From the NCBI GenBank assembly GCA_900472175.1, contig UCHD01000032.1, positions 1 to 56,210 on the forward strand: a stretch of DNA of 56,210 nt. Direction: 5' to 3'. How positions within the stretch are numbered: the first letter of the stretch is position 1; the number at the start of each line of letters is the position of its first letter. Of the stretch, positions 26,785-35,416 are shown one piece after another. The translations under genes and the position numbers were made by a program. Under the pieces are notes generated by a model. That model was not told the DNA's origin and did no database searches. It was given only the letters and a program-made list of their open reading frames with translations. The stretch is from Hyphomicrobiales bacterium. GTDB taxonomy: Bacteria; Pseudomonadota; Alphaproteobacteria; Rhizobiales; Rhizobiaceae.

Positions 26785-27894
26785 GTGTCACAATCCTGGA
26801 AATACATCAATCCCGTCAATGTTTCGTTTGGGGTGGGAGAGATCGGTTCTCTCAAGGAGAAGATAAGGGGGCGAAAATACTGCCTGCTGACCTACAATGA
26901 TCACCCGTTCTTCGATCACCTGGTCGATCAGGTCTCGCTGAGCGCTGGAAAACCGTCTGTAGTTGTACGCGACGTGGAGCCCAATCCAAGTTTCGCAGGG
27001 TTGCGGATCGCGTGCCGTTCTTTTGGCGCCTCCGAGAATACGCCGGAAGTTATCGTCGCGCTCGGTGGTGGCTCCGTCATCGATACCGCAAAAGTCCTTG
27101 CCGCTTCCGGCAACGACTTCGCACGGGTTCAGGCCTACCTCGAAGGCCGTGCGGACGCGGATACGCTTTTCAATGTGCCCATTATCGCGGTTCCGACGAC
27201 AGCCGGAACAGGCAGCGAGGTTACCTGCTGGGCAACCGTCTGGGATACGGAAAACAAAAAGAAATACTCTCTCGCCCGGCCCAATCTCTACCCCGAACAT
27301 TCGATCGTCGACCCACAACTTACCCTTCAGGTGCCGCATTCGCTGACGCTCAGCACCGGCTTGGACGCACTGTCGCACGCCCTCGAAAGCATCTGGAACG
27401 TCAACGCCAATCCCGTTTCGACAAACCATGCGGTCTTTGCAGCCAGGGAGATCATCGCGACCCTGCCGGTGCTTTTGCGCAACCTCGGTGATATCGGTTT
27501 GCGCGAGCGCATGGGACGGGCGAGCCTGTTTGCCGGGCTGGCATTCTCCAACACCAAGACCGCGCTCGCCCATTCGCTGTCCTACTATCTCACTCTTCAT
27601 CACGGCACGGTTCACGGGATTGCCTGCTCCTTCAGCCTGCCGGCGATCTTGCGCAGCGTGATCGGCAAGAACACCGCCTGTGACGCTGCTTTGCGACAGA
27701 TATTCGGAGACGATCTGGAGAAAGGGGCGATCAACCTTGAAGCATTCCTCGCCGATCTCGGGGTCTCAACGCGGGCGACCGATTACGGCGTCACACACGA
27801 AAACTGGGTCAGTGCGATCAACGACGCGCTGTTGGGCGAACGCGGCCGCAACTTCATTGGCAGCCGCGAAGCAATCCTCGCCACCGCCGCTTAA
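26785..27894 (+). CDS. Iron-type alcohol dehydrogenase, likely phosphonoacetaldehyde reductase / hydroxyethylphosphonate dehydrogenase class
   Basis: 369 residues, group III metal-dependent alcohol dehydrogenase. Nucleotide motif GGGSVIDTAK (94-103), PTTAGTGSE (137-145), and metal ligands Asp194 and His198 (GLDALSHALE), His263 (ALAHSLSY) and His277 (GTVHGIAC). GTG 26785 is chosen because GGGAGA lies eight bases ahead; TTG 26767 is in frame. Relatives in phosphonate biosynthesis (PhpC, FomC) reduce phosphonoacetaldehyde to 2-hydroxyethylphosphonate. Next to phnA and phnY in a cluster without phnW, the reverse reaction is the simplest proposal: oxidation of 2-hydroxyethylphosphonate. The family is firm, the substrate inferred. 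Confidence 0.85.
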   Translation: MSQSWKYINPVNVSFGVGEIGSLKEKIRGRKYCLLTYNDHPFFDHLVDQVSLSAGKPSVVVRDVEPNPSFAGLRIACRSFGASENTPEVIVALGGGSVIDTAKVLAASGNDFARVQAYLEGRADADTLFNVPIIAVPTTAGTGSEVTCWATVWDTENKKKYSLARPNLYPEHSIVDPQLTLQVPHSLTLSTGLDALSHALESIWNVNANPVSTNHAVFAAREIIATLPVLLRNLGDIGLRERMGRASLFAGLAFSNTKTALAHSLSYYLTLHHGTVHGIACSFSLPAILRSVIGKNTACDAALRQIFGDDLEKGAINLEAFLADLGVSTRATDYGVTHENWVSAINDALLGERGRNFIGSREAILATAA

Positions 27895-28236
27895 GGAGGT
27901 GGCATGAAAGAGGCCGCGCCCGTTGAGAGAAGGCGCGTCAACGATATCTCGGTTGTCCTGATGATCTCTTAGCGAGCCCGGCAACGCCGGACTGCGCTCT
28001 TACAGGAGAATGGGAAACCGGGAGCCGAACGCCACTCTGTGACCGAAGCCAAGAGCGGCATCAGGGTCACGAATTGGAGAATGGTTCGAGAACCGAAGGA
28101 CAACAACAACCTGTCCGGCGGATGAGAAGACTTTGCCGATCGGCGCCAATGCCGGTCAAGAAACCACCCGAACCCAAGGAAAAGTCGCCAAATGGAGGCG
28201 TTTTGCCCCTTGAGTTCTTTCATTGGAGAAGAGTTC
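27895..28236 (+). promoter_or_regulatory. Hairpin-rich 342-nt intercistronic leader before phnA
   Basis: No full gene lies between the dehydrogenase stop and phnA. The segment holds a series of perfect stems: CGTTGA/TCAACG (27921-27943), GAGC-CCGGC/GCCGG-GCTC (27974-27999), GTGACC/GGTCAC (28039-28070) with an inner GCC/GGC, GGTT-CGAG-AACC (28083-28094), GGACA/TGTCC (28098-28116) and the palindrome GCCGATCGGC (28135-28144). There is no T-tract. It could be a structured leader, processing site or decayed gene. I do not recognise a known riboswitch class. Confidence 0.4.
27904..27972 (+). CDS. Possible 22-aa leader peptide
   Basis: ATG 27904 is preceded by a perfect AAGGAGG (27893-27899) that overlaps the dehydrogenase stop codon, and encodes MKEAAPVERRRVNDISVVLM-IS before TAG. 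Either a small translated leader or the surviving start of a lost gene. No peptide family is recognised. Confidence 0.3.
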   Translation: MKEAAPVERRRVNDISVVLMIS

Positions 28237-29487
28237 ATGAACACATTTGTGCACATCGGCGCGGACATCGTTGCCAACGGCCGCAGCTACAAACGCCCCG
28301 ACAAACCGGTGGTCGTGATCTGTATCGACGGCTCGGAGCCTGGCTACATCGAAGCGGCCATCGCGAAGGGGCTTGCACCCAATCTCGATCGCCTGATGAA
28401 AACCGGAGCAAATACGACGGCACTCTCGGTCATTCCGAGCTTCACCAACCCGAACAACCTCTCGATCATTACCGGGCGGCCGCCGGCCGTCCACGGGATC
28501 GCCGGGAACTATTTCTACGACCGGGAAAAGGGGGAAGAGGTGATGATGAACGACGCACGTTTCCTGCGTGCGCCGACCATTCTTGCCGAATTCCAGAAGG
28601 CAGGTCTCAAGGTCGCGATGGTGACTGCCAAGGACAAGCTGCGGACGCTTCTGGGCAAGGGGCTCGATTTTTCGACCGGAACCGCAATCGCCTTCTCCTC
28701 GGAGAAGGCGAACCTGGCCAACATAGCCGAGAACGGAATGGTGAATGTTCTCGGCTTCGTTGGTCGGTCGCTTCCGGAGGTTTATTCGGCCGATCTTTCC
28801 GAATTCGTCTTTGCTGCAGGGGTTAGGTTGCTGAAGACCTTTCGGCCGGACATCATGTATCTTTCGACCACGGACTATGTGCAGCACAAGGCAGCACCTG
28901 GTTCCAAGACCGCCAACGACTTCTACGAAATGTTCGACCGGTATGTCGGTCAGCTCGATGCTGCAGGCTGCACGCTTGTCATGACAGCCGACCACGGCAT
29001 GAACGACAAACACTTGCCAAACGGCGAGCCGGACGTCTTGTATCTTCAGGAGATCCTCGATGAGCGTCTGGGGCCAGGGACAACCCGCGTCATCCTGCCG
29101 ATCACCGATCCTTATGTGGCGCACCACGGCGCGCTCGGTTCCTTTGCCACCATTTACGCCGACAAGGAAAAGTGCGCCGAGATCATCGATATCCTGAAGA
29201 CGATCGAAGGGATAGATGTTGCGATTTCCGCAGAGGAAGCTTGCGAGCGCTTTGAACTGCCGGCTGACCGTATTGGCGACGTGGTGGCTCTTTCGTCCCG
29301 CCACAAGGTGTTGGGAACCGCGAAGAGCCGCCATGACCTGTCAGGGCTGACGGAACCGCTGCGATCCCACGGAGGCTTGACCGAACAGACGGTGCCGCTG
29401 ATCGCCAATCGGAAGATTGAGGTACCAGCCGATCGAATCCTGCGCAATTTCGACGTCTTCGATGTCGCGCTCAATCTGGTGCGGTGA
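28237..29487 (+). CDS. phnA: Phosphonoacetate hydrolase
   Basis: 416 residues of the alkaline-phosphatase superfamily. The dinuclear-zinc ligands known in S. meliloti PhnA (Asp29, Thr68, Asp211, His215, Asp250, His251, His377) appear here with a constant +2 shift as Asp31 (CIDGSEP), Thr70 (SFTNPNN), Asp213 and His217 (TTDYVQHK), Asp252 and His253 (TADHGMN) and His379 (LRSHGG). The enzyme splits the C-P bond of phosphonoacetate to acetate and phosphate, a route that needs no C-P lyase. ATG 28237 is preceded by GGAGAAG. phnY follows after four bases, so both are cotranscribed. Cytoplasmic, no signal peptide. Confidence 0.95.
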   Translation: MNTFVHIGADIVANGRSYKRPDKPVVVICIDGSEPGYIEAAIAKGLAPNLDRLMKTGANTTALSVIPSFTNPNNLSIITGRPPAVHGIAGNYFYDREKGEEVMMNDARFLRAPTILAEFQKAGLKVAMVTAKDKLRTLLGKGLDFSTGTAIAFSSEKANLANIAENGMVNVLGFVGRSLPEVYSADLSEFVFAAGVRLLKTFRPDIMYLSTTDYVQHKAAPGSKTANDFYEMFDRYVGQLDAAGCTLVMTADHGMNDKHLPNGEPDVLYLQEILDERLGPGTTRVILPITDPYVAHHGALGSFATIYADKEKCAEIIDILKTIEGIDVAISAEEACERFELPADRIGDVVALSSRHKVLGTAKSRHDLSGLTEPLRSHGGLTEQTVPLIANRKIEVPADRILRNFDVFDVALNLVR

Positions 29488-29491
29488 CCCC

Positions 29492-30943
29492 ATGAACACC
29501 AACGTCAAGCCAGTCTTGCGCCGCGAAGCCATGCGTATTGGCGGCAAACTGGTCCAGACCGACGAGCAGATCGAGGTTTTCAACCCCTACGACAACACGG
29601 TGGTCGGCACGGTGCCGGCCGCCCGCGCCGAGCACGTTCGCGATGCCTTCGCCAAGGCTCGGGCATTCAAACCTGCGCTGACACGTTTCGAGCGGCAGAC
29701 TATTCTGCAGCGAACGGCGGAACTGCTGCGTGACCGCCGGGAAGACTTCGCGCGGCTGATTACCGCCGAGTCGGGGCTCTGCTGGAAAGATTCACTCTAT
29801 GAGGCGAGCCGCGCTTATGATGTCTGGTCGTTTGCCGCTCAGCTGACGATCAAGGATGACGGCGAGATCTATTCCTGCGACATCTCGCCAAACGGCAAGA
29901 TGCGCAAGATCTTCACCACGCGGCTGCCTTTGCTTGGCGTGATCTCCGCTATCACGCCATTCAACCATCCGCTCAATATGGTGAGCCACAAGCTCGCGCC
30001 GGCAATCGCAACCAACAACCGGCTGGTTCTCAAACCAACGGAACTCACACCACTTACCGCCCTTGCACTCGCCGATGTCCTGTACGAGGCCGGTCTGCCG
30101 CCAGAGATGCTTTCAGTCGTCACGGGCAATCCGTCGACAATGGGCGACTCGATGATCACGGATCCGGATGCGGATCTCGTAACGTTCACCGGCTCGGTTC
30201 GTGTCGGCAAACACATCGCGGCGACCGCCGGTTACAAACGTATCGTGCTCGAACTGGGCGGAAATGATCCTCTGATCGTCATGGAGGATGCCGATCTCGA
30301 CAAGGCTGCAGACCTCGCTGTCTCCGGCGCAACCAAAAATTCCGGTCAGCGCTGCACAGCGGTAAAGCGCATCCTTGTCGTCGAAAGCATCGCAGACGCG
30401 TTCGCCGAACTCGTTGCGCAGAAGGCAAAGCTGCTCAAGTGCGGCGATCCGATGGATCCCCAGACAGATGTTGGCACCGTCATAAACGAGCGTTCCGCCG
30501 TTCTCTTCGAGAACCGTGTGCGGGACGCGGAGAGCCGGGGCGCCGTTGTCCTCCACGGCGCCCCGCGCCGCGGCGCTTTGTTCTCTCCCGCTGTCGTTGA
30601 TCATGTGCCCTTCGACTGCGAGCTCGTGCATGAGGAGACCTTTGGTCCGGTCATCCCGATTGTCCGCTGCCCTGACGATATTGCCGAAGTTATTCGCATC
30701 TCGAACTCCACCGCCTATGGCCTGTCATCGGGGGTCTGCACCAATCGGCTCGACTATGTCTCGCGGTTCATCGCCGAGCTGGAGGTTGGAACCGTCAACG
30801 TCTGGGAAGTCCCGGGTTACCGCATCGAGATGTCACCGTTCGGCGGGATCAAGGATTCGGGGCTCGGTTACAAGGAAGGCGTCGTCGAAGCGATGAAGAG
30901 CTTCACCAACGTCCGCACCTGGTCCATGCCCTGGCACGGCTGA
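29492..30943 (+). CDS. phnY: Phosphonoacetaldehyde dehydrogenase
   Basis: 483 residues of the aldehyde dehydrogenase superfamily. Oxyanion Asn in ITPFNHPLN (158), Lys181 (LKPTE), Glu254 (LELGGNDP) and catalytic Cys288 ([10 protein letters not shown]) are present. The C-terminal run [15 protein letters not shown] and [18 protein letters not shown] is nearly the same as in S. meliloti PhnY, which oxidises phosphonoacetaldehyde to phosphonoacetate with NAD. This makes the product for the neighbouring PhnA. ATG 29492 lies four bases past the phnA stop. In S. meliloti the aldehyde comes from PhnW transamination of 2-aminoethylphosphonate; no phnW exists here. Confidence 0.95.
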   Translation: MNTNVKPVLRREAMRIGGKLVQTDEQIEVFNPYDNTVVGTVPAARAEHVRDAFAKARAFKPALTRFERQTILQRTAELLRDRREDFARLITAESGLCWKDSLYEASRAYDVWSFAAQLTIKDDGEIYSCDISPNGKMRKIFTTRLPLLGVISAITPFNHPLNMVSHKLAPAIATNNRLVLKPTELTPLTALALADVLYEAGLPPEMLSVVTGNPSTMGDSMITDPDADLVTFTGSVRVGKHIAATAGYKRIVLELGGNDPLIVMEDADLDKAADLAVSGATKNSGQRCTAVKRILVVESIADAFAELVAQKAKLLKCGDPMDPQTDVGTVINERSAVLFENRVRDAESRGAVVLHGAPRRGALFSPAVVDHVPFDCELVHEETFGPVIPIVRCPDDIAEVIRISNSTAYGLSSGVCTNRLDYVSRFIAELEVGTVNVWEVPGYRIEMSPFGGIKDSGLGYKEGVVEAMKSFTNVRTWSMPWHG

Positions 30944-30991
30944 AACCCCGAACCACCCGCTACACCGAAGGAAAACAGAGAGACGACTGCA

Positions 30992-31042
30992 ATGCACTAC
31001 GAAGCGCTAAGGGCTGCTGCTGGGAGGTAGGTGCCCTTCGCT
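30992..31042 (+). promoter_or_regulatory. Stem-loop with a 12-codon frame before the MFS gene
   Basis: ATG 30992 opens a frame MHYEALRAAAGR ending TAG at 31028-31030, whose end overlaps a strong hairpin: AGCG..AAGGGC (31003-31014) pairs with GCCCTT-CGCT (31033-31042). GAAGGAAAACA occurs both before the frame (30967-30977) and between the hairpin and the MFS start (31043-31053). The set-up resembles a translated leader, but the 132-bp gap may simply hold a promoter. Confidence 0.35.
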
Positions 31043-31075
31043 GAAGGAAAACAAACCTTGGGGAGGTCATGAATC

Positions 31076-32383
31076 ATGAGCAAGGTAACGCACGTCAATA
31101 CAAGCTTTTCAACGGCAGAGACAGGCACGTCCGCATTTCGGCGCGCGCAATGGCGCATGTTGTTTGCGGCGATGTTTTGCTATCTCTTCTTCTACACCGG
31201 GCGTCAGACGTTCGGGTTTGCCATACCCGGGATTCAGGCGGAGTTTGGTGTTTCGAAGGAAGCACTCGGCTGGGTCAGCGCAACCATGCTTTGGTGCTAC
31301 GCGATAGGCCAGGCGATCAACGGCAATCTCGGTGATAAATTCGGTGGCCGGCGTGTCATGAGTGCGGGGGCGATCCTGTCCTGCGCGATGAACTGGGCCA
31401 CGAGCTTTGCCGGCGGTGTCGTCAGCCTCGGAATTCTTTGGGGGGCAAATGGTTATCTCCAGGCCCTTGGCTGGGCGCCGGGGAGCCGTTTGCTATCGAA
31501 CTGGTGGGGCCGCCATGAGCGTGGCAAGGTCTTCGGCTGCTATGTTTTCGCCGCGGGCCTGGCTTCGGTACTTTCGTTCGTCACGTCGTTGATAGTCGTC
31601 CACTATCTGCAGATGGATTGGCGGTGGATCTTCCGTATTCCCGTTCTGCTGCTGCTGGTCGGCGGCATAACCTTCTATCTCGTTGCCCGTGAGCGGCCGG
31701 AAGATCTGGGTTTCCGTTCACCCCACGACGACGCGATCGACGACGCCGCCACAGCCCAGGTCGCCGATGATGAAAGCTCCTATGAGCGCTACAAGGGTGT
31801 TCTCAAGAACTGGCGTCTGCTCGTGGGTGGCGTAGCCATCGGGTTCCAGAATGCAGCCAGGTATGGTCTCCTGGTTTGGGTGCCGGTGCATTTTCTCGGA
31901 GCGAACTGGGCAAAGGCCAGTGCCGACACCGCGATGATCGATCCGAAGTGGATCAGTGTGGCTCTTCCGGTCGGCATGGCGATCGGGGCGGCGACAAACG
32001 GCTGGGTTTCCGATCGCCTGTTCAATTCCAAGCGCTACATCGCGATCGTCCTTTACATGGCGCTTGCGGCAATCACGTCACTCTACATGTACACAATCCC
32101 GACGACCGAGGTGTATTTGGGCCTCGTTGTGCTGTTCCTGTGCGGCTTCTTTGTCTATGGGCCACAGTCGTCATTCTGGGCGCTTTGCCCGGACCTTGTC
32201 GGTCACAAGCGGGCGGGAACGGCGATCGGCGTGATGAACTTCTTTGCCTATCTGTTCGCAGGATTAGGCGAGCCCTTGATCGGCGGCGTCATGGATACCC
32301 ATGGCGATACGTCCCTGGTCTTCCTGATTGTCGCGGCGGCCAGCGCACTGAGTGCGGTGGTAGCACTGTTCATCCGGCGCTGA
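31076..32383 (+). CDS. MFS transporter, organophosphate:phosphate antiporter (GlpT/UhpT) type
   Basis: 435 residues with about 12 membrane segments. The pattern FYTGRQTFGFAIPGIQAEFG, the cytoplasmic loop GDKFGGRRVMSAGAI and NWWGRHERGKVFG belong to the organophosphate-antiporter branch of the major facilitator family, with arginines that bind phosphoryl groups. The likely cargo here is a phosphonate such as 2-hydroxyethylphosphonate or phosphonoacetate, exchanged for phosphate. ATG 31076 is in frame, ten bases after GGGGAGG; an ATG at 31069 is out of frame. It closes the phosphonate gene run and is followed by a terminator. Confidence 0.85.
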   Translation: MSKVTHVNTSFSTAETGTSAFRRAQWRMLFAAMFCYLFFYTGRQTFGFAIPGIQAEFGVSKEALGWVSATMLWCYAIGQAINGNLGDKFGGRRVMSAGAILSCAMNWATSFAGGVVSLGILWGANGYLQALGWAPGSRLLSNWWGRHERGKVFGCYVFAAGLASVLSFVTSLIVVHYLQMDWRWIFRIPVLLLLVGGITFYLVARERPEDLGFRSPHDDAIDDAATAQVADDESSYERYKGVLKNWRLLVGGVAIGFQNAARYGLLVWVPVHFLGANWAKASADTAMIDPKWISVALPVGMAIGAATNGWVSDRLFNSKRYIAIVLYMALAAITSLYMYTIPTTEVYLGLVVLFLCGFFVYGPQSSFWALCPDLVGHKRAGTAIGVMNFFAYLFAGLGEPLIGGVMDTHGDTSLVFLIVAAASALSAVVALFIRR

Positions 32384-32390
32384 TGGGACG

Positions 32391-32420
32391 AACCGGCAGC
32401 GCTTGGCGCTGCCGGTTTAT
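32391..32420 (+). terminator. Rho-independent terminator after the MFS gene
   Basis: AACCGGCAGCGC (32391-32402) and its perfect complement (32406-32417) form a 12-bp stem with a TTG loop, followed by TTTAT, eight bases past the stop codon. It also faces the convergent AraC gene. Confidence 0.85.
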
Positions 32421-32458
32421 ACCGCGCGGCGGATTTTAGACCCTAAACGGCACCTCGG

Positions 32459-33502
32459 CTACGAACTCGCATAATCAGCCAGCGCTCGGCGTTTGTGTGG
32501 TGTTTCCAGAGGTGAAAATCCGAAACGCTTTTTATAGCAGGTGGCGAAGTACTGACTGGACGAAAAGCCGCAATCATAGGCGATTTGCGTCACTGTGGAT
32601 TGACCGGCCCCGAGCATTTCGCTAGCCGCCTCAAGGCGGATCATCTGCAAAAACCGTACCGGCGTCATGTTCGTCAGCAGCAGACAGTGCTGTGTAAACT
32701 GGGTACGCGAAAGATTGCATTCGGCTGCCATGTTTTCCAGCGTCCACTCTTCATCTAACGCATGGCGAAGGCGTTTGAGAAAGATTTTGACCGTTCGCTT
32801 CGAGCTAGCCAGTGCAAGGTCGAGAACGGGTGCCTGCGTTTCCAGCATCTGCATGAACTGCAAAAGCATCATCGATATGAGCAGCCCGAGCCGCGCCTCA
32901 CTGCCTTCGATGTCCCCAGTCGCGACGACGTCGGCGATATCCATGAAACTGCGAGCCACGTCGCGTGCGGCGACATAGGATATCTGCTCGTTCTTGGACA
33001 GAAGTTCTGTCAGCCGCTTGCGGTCACGCTCCGGCCAGCTGATCCAGTCCGGCCACAGCCATGTCTCGTGCGGCCGCCGAACGCCCATGTCGAGCAGCAC
33101 CCAGACGATCTGGCTTGCGCCGACATTAGGGTCGCCAAGGGCGTGCAGCTGCCAGGGGCGCACGACGAACATCTGGCCTTCAGTCAAGATGCGTCGCTGT
33201 CCGTCCATTGTGACGGTAAGCGCGCCGCGAGCAATGTAGGCGATCTTGACGCCCTCGTTGCAATGCTCGCGCAGCCCCCAATCCTGCGGCTGTGTCGCAT
33301 CCCAGCCGCCCACCGAACATACTTGCGGCAGGGCAGAACCGAGATCCAGCCCGGGATAGCCCCGCCGTGTCCAGGCATTCAATGTGACCATGCCGGCCCG
33401 GGATGCCTCCAGCAGGTCCTGGCAATTGCCGGCGTAGAGAAGAGCGCCAGGCTCGCGGAAAACAGCCGGCCTCTCGGCCGCATTCGGATTCCGTTTTCTC
33501 AC
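32459..33502 (-). CDS. AraC-family transcriptional regulator
   Basis: 347 residues. An N-terminal cupin-like ligand domain (EHCNEGVKIAYIARGALTVT, GQMFVVRPWQLHALGDPNVG) precedes a C-terminal double helix-turn-helix (WTLENMAAECNLSRTQFTQH and STVTQIAYDCGFSSSQYFAT) with FGFSPLE. Starts at GTG 33502 with GGGGAAG upstream. It is divergent from the sugar isomerase/ABC operon across 163 bp and very probably activates it in the presence of its sugar. The effector is unknown. Confidence 0.9.
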   Translation of the reverse strand: MRKRNPNAAERPAVFREPGALLYAGNCQDLLEASRAGMVTLNAWTRRGYPGLDLGSALPQVCSVGGWDATQPQDWGLREHCNEGVKIAYIARGALTVTMDGQRRILTEGQMFVVRPWQLHALGDPNVGASQIVWVLLDMGVRRPHETWLWPDWISWPERDRKRLTELLSKNEQISYVAARDVARSFMDIADVVATGDIEGSEARLGLLISMMLLQFMQMLETQAPVLDLALASSKRTVKIFLKRLRHALDEEWTLENMAAECNLSRTQFTQHCLLLTNMTPVRFLQMIRLEAASEMLGAGQSTVTQIAYDCGFSSSQYFATCYKKRFGFSPLETPHKRRALADYASS

Positions 33503-33665
33503 GACTTCCCCTTCATGGTTTGTACAAAATTTACCAGTGCGCCATATCGAACGCGGATCTACCGATATTGCGCAATGCTGTCATCATCATCAAGCACGAA
33601 ATAACGTGTTGAATGATTACCGTTGCAAGTCAATGGTATGGGGGAGAAATTGGGAGGATCTGCCG
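33503..33665. promoter_or_regulatory. Divergent control region of the AraC gene and isomerase/ABC operon
   Basis: The 163-bp gap holds a perfect palindrome ATTGCGCAAT at 33567-33576 and an imperfect one around CACG-AAATAA-CGTG at 33595-33608. Either could be the AraC-regulator site, though AraC proteins usually prefer direct repeats. Confidence 0.35.
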
Positions 33666-34532
33666 GTGCGGATAGGGTTCCACACGGACGCGTTTAATTC
33701 AGCGTACTGGTCGTTCGAAAAATGCTTGCAGTGGGCAAGCGACAATAATGTTCACTTCATAGAATGCGGCCTGATCGATGGGGTCAGCTGGATCCATGGG
33801 CTCGGTTATCAGCCGCATGTGGCGCTCTACGAGGATCCGGCACTGCTGCGCCGCAAGATGGATCGCTATGGTGTTCAATTCAGCCAGGTGGATGCGGCTT
33901 ATCCTCTTTCGGGTGAAGACGGACCGATGCGCGGGGTTCCCTACGTGTTGAAATCGATCGCCTGGGCCGCGCAGGCAGGTAGCCCTTGCGTCGATACCAC
34001 CGATGGACTGCACATGCCTGAGGGACTGACCGAAGCGCAGTCGCTATCCATAATGAAGCGCAGCTATGAAACGATCGTCGAGGTGGCGGAAGCTCACCAG
34101 ATCATCGTCAATATCGAGCCGCATGGTCACTTCACCACCAAACCGGAATTCATGGAGCAAATGCTCGATTTCGTCGCCAGTCCCTGGTTGCGTATGAACA
34201 TGGATACCGGCAACACCTACATTGCCGGACAGGATCCAGTGGCCTTCCTCAAGCAGTTTATTGGCAAAGTCAGCCATGTCCACATTAAGGACGTGTCGGC
34301 TTCGCTGGCGCAGGCGGCGCGGGGAGGGCAGACAGGCATTGCGGTCAGCCATTGCGCGCTTGGTGACGGTGTGAATGCCGATAACATCAAGGCCTGCCTC
34401 GGCCTCCTGCACGAGAGCGGCTATGCGGGTGTCCTCAGTCTTGAATGCGAAGGCGCTTCCGGCCCGATGATCGAGAAATCGCTCGCCTGGATCCGGTCGG
34501 TGTGTGCGGACCTTGGGATCGCCGCTCACTGA
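33666..34532 (+). CDS. Sugar phosphate isomerase/epimerase family protein (xylose isomerase-like TIM barrel)
   Basis: 288 residues. GTG 33666 is chosen because GGGAGG (33652-33657) lies eight bases ahead; the upstream frame to 33537 overlaps the divergent promoter. The AP_endonuc_2 barrel shows the metal-site signature: Glu in NIEPHGHF, Asp in MNMDTGNTY, His in VSHVHIKDVS and Glu in LSLECEG. Such proteins epimerise or isomerise free or phosphorylated ketoses, or dehydrate inosose. It leads an operon with a second barrel protein and a ribose-type importer, so it probably acts on the imported sugar. Precise substrate unknown. Confidence 0.82.
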   Translation: MRIGFHTDAFNSAYWSFEKCLQWASDNNVHFIECGLIDGVSWIHGLGYQPHVALYEDPALLRRKMDRYGVQFSQVDAAYPLSGEDGPMRGVPYVLKSIAWAAQAGSPCVDTTDGLHMPEGLTEAQSLSIMKRSYETIVEVAEAHQIIVNIEPHGHFTTKPEFMEQMLDFVASPWLRMNMDTGNTYIAGQDPVAFLKQFIGKVSHVHIKDVSASLAQAARGGQTGIAVSHCALGDGVNADNIKACLGLLHESGYAGVLSLECEGASGPMIEKSLAWIRSVCADLGIAAH

Positions 34533-34567
34533 CAATTCTTGTGCAACGACCTCAATCGAGTGATTCA

Positions 34568-35416
34568 ATGAAACTTGGTATCAATCTTCTCTGCCTGACG
34601 GATTTCGTCGAAGACGCACATCTGCCTCATGTGAGCCGGCTGCGCCAGCTCGGCTATGACGGTGTCGAGATCCCGGTGCTCAAGGGGGACGTTCGCCACT
34701 ATGAACGCCTTGGCAAGTCTCTGGATGCGATCGGCATGGCGAGGTCGTCGACGTCAATCATCCCGTCACCGGAGGCAAATCCGGTCAGTGGGGATGTCGA
34801 GGTCCGGGAAAATGGCATCAGACACCTGAACTGGGCGTTGGACTGCGCCATCGCACTCGCAGCGGAAAGCATGGGCGGGCCCTTCCATGCGCCGATCGGC
34901 CATTTCACCGGCTACGGTCCGACGGAAGACGAGTTGAATCGTGGAGCAGACGCGCATCGGGCCCTGGCCGAGCGCGCTGCCACGAATGGCATAACGCTCA
35001 GTCTGGAGCACCTCAATCGCTTCGAAACATATTTCCTGAATACAATGGAGCAGGCGCGCTCCTATGTGGATAGGGTCGATCATCCGGCCTTCAAGATCAT
35101 GTATGACACATTCCATGCCAATATCGAGGAGAAGGACCCACGATCCTCCATCGGGGTCATTGGTGGCGATATCGGCGTTTTCCACGTGTCGGAGAACGAC
35201 CGGGGCATTCCAGGGCGTGGTCACATCGATTTCAAAGCGATGTTCTCCGCGCTGAAAGCGACAGGTTATGATGGCTGGTTGACCGTTGAGGCTTTCGGAG
35301 CGGGATTGCCAGCGATCGCGGCTGCCACGCGCGTGTGGCGGCCACTTTTTCCGGATTTTGAAACGTTGTTTTCAGAGAGCGCGAATTTCATTCGCCATAC
35401 ATGGGGGGCAGCATGA
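34568..35416 (+). CDS. Ketose 3-epimerase family protein (D-tagatose/D-psicose 3-epimerase like)
   Basis: 282 residues. Metal and catalytic residues of the Agrobacterium D-psicose 3-epimerase (Glu150, Asp183, His209, Glu244) are found with a constant -3 shift: Glu147 (LSLEHLNRFE), Asp180 (MYDTFHANIEE), His206 (VFHVSEND) and Glu241 (LTVEAFG), with the conserved RGIPGRGHIDF loop between them. The enzyme would invert C3 of a ketose in the cytoplasm. The frame is open upstream, but ATG 34568 starts the domain. It overlaps the ATPase gene by ATGA. Family membership is strong; the sugar is not known. Confidence 0.87.
   Translation: MKLGINLLCLTDFVEDAHLPHVSRLRQLGYDGVEIPVLKGDVRHYERLGKSLDAIGMARSSTSIIPSPEANPVSGDVEVRENGIRHLNWALDCAIALAAESMGGPFHAPIGHFTGYGPTEDELNRGADAHRALAERAATNGITLSLEHLNRFETYFLNTMEQARSYVDRVDHPAFKIMYDTFHANIEEKDPRSSIGVIGGDIGVFHVSENDRGIPGRGHIDFKAMFSALKATGYDGWLTVEAFGAGLPAIAAATRVWRPLFPDFETLFSESANFIRHTWGAA

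Noticed and set aside
27895..28236. Group II intron or known riboswitch before phnA
   Set aside because: Stem-loops are present but there is no domain V signature, no intron 5' GTGCG boundary and no motif of a riboswitch class that I know, so only an unnamed structured leader is reported.
28156..29334. 392-codon minus-strand frame opposite phnA
   Set aside because: phnA is certain from its seven metal ligands, so the opposite frame is a shadow.
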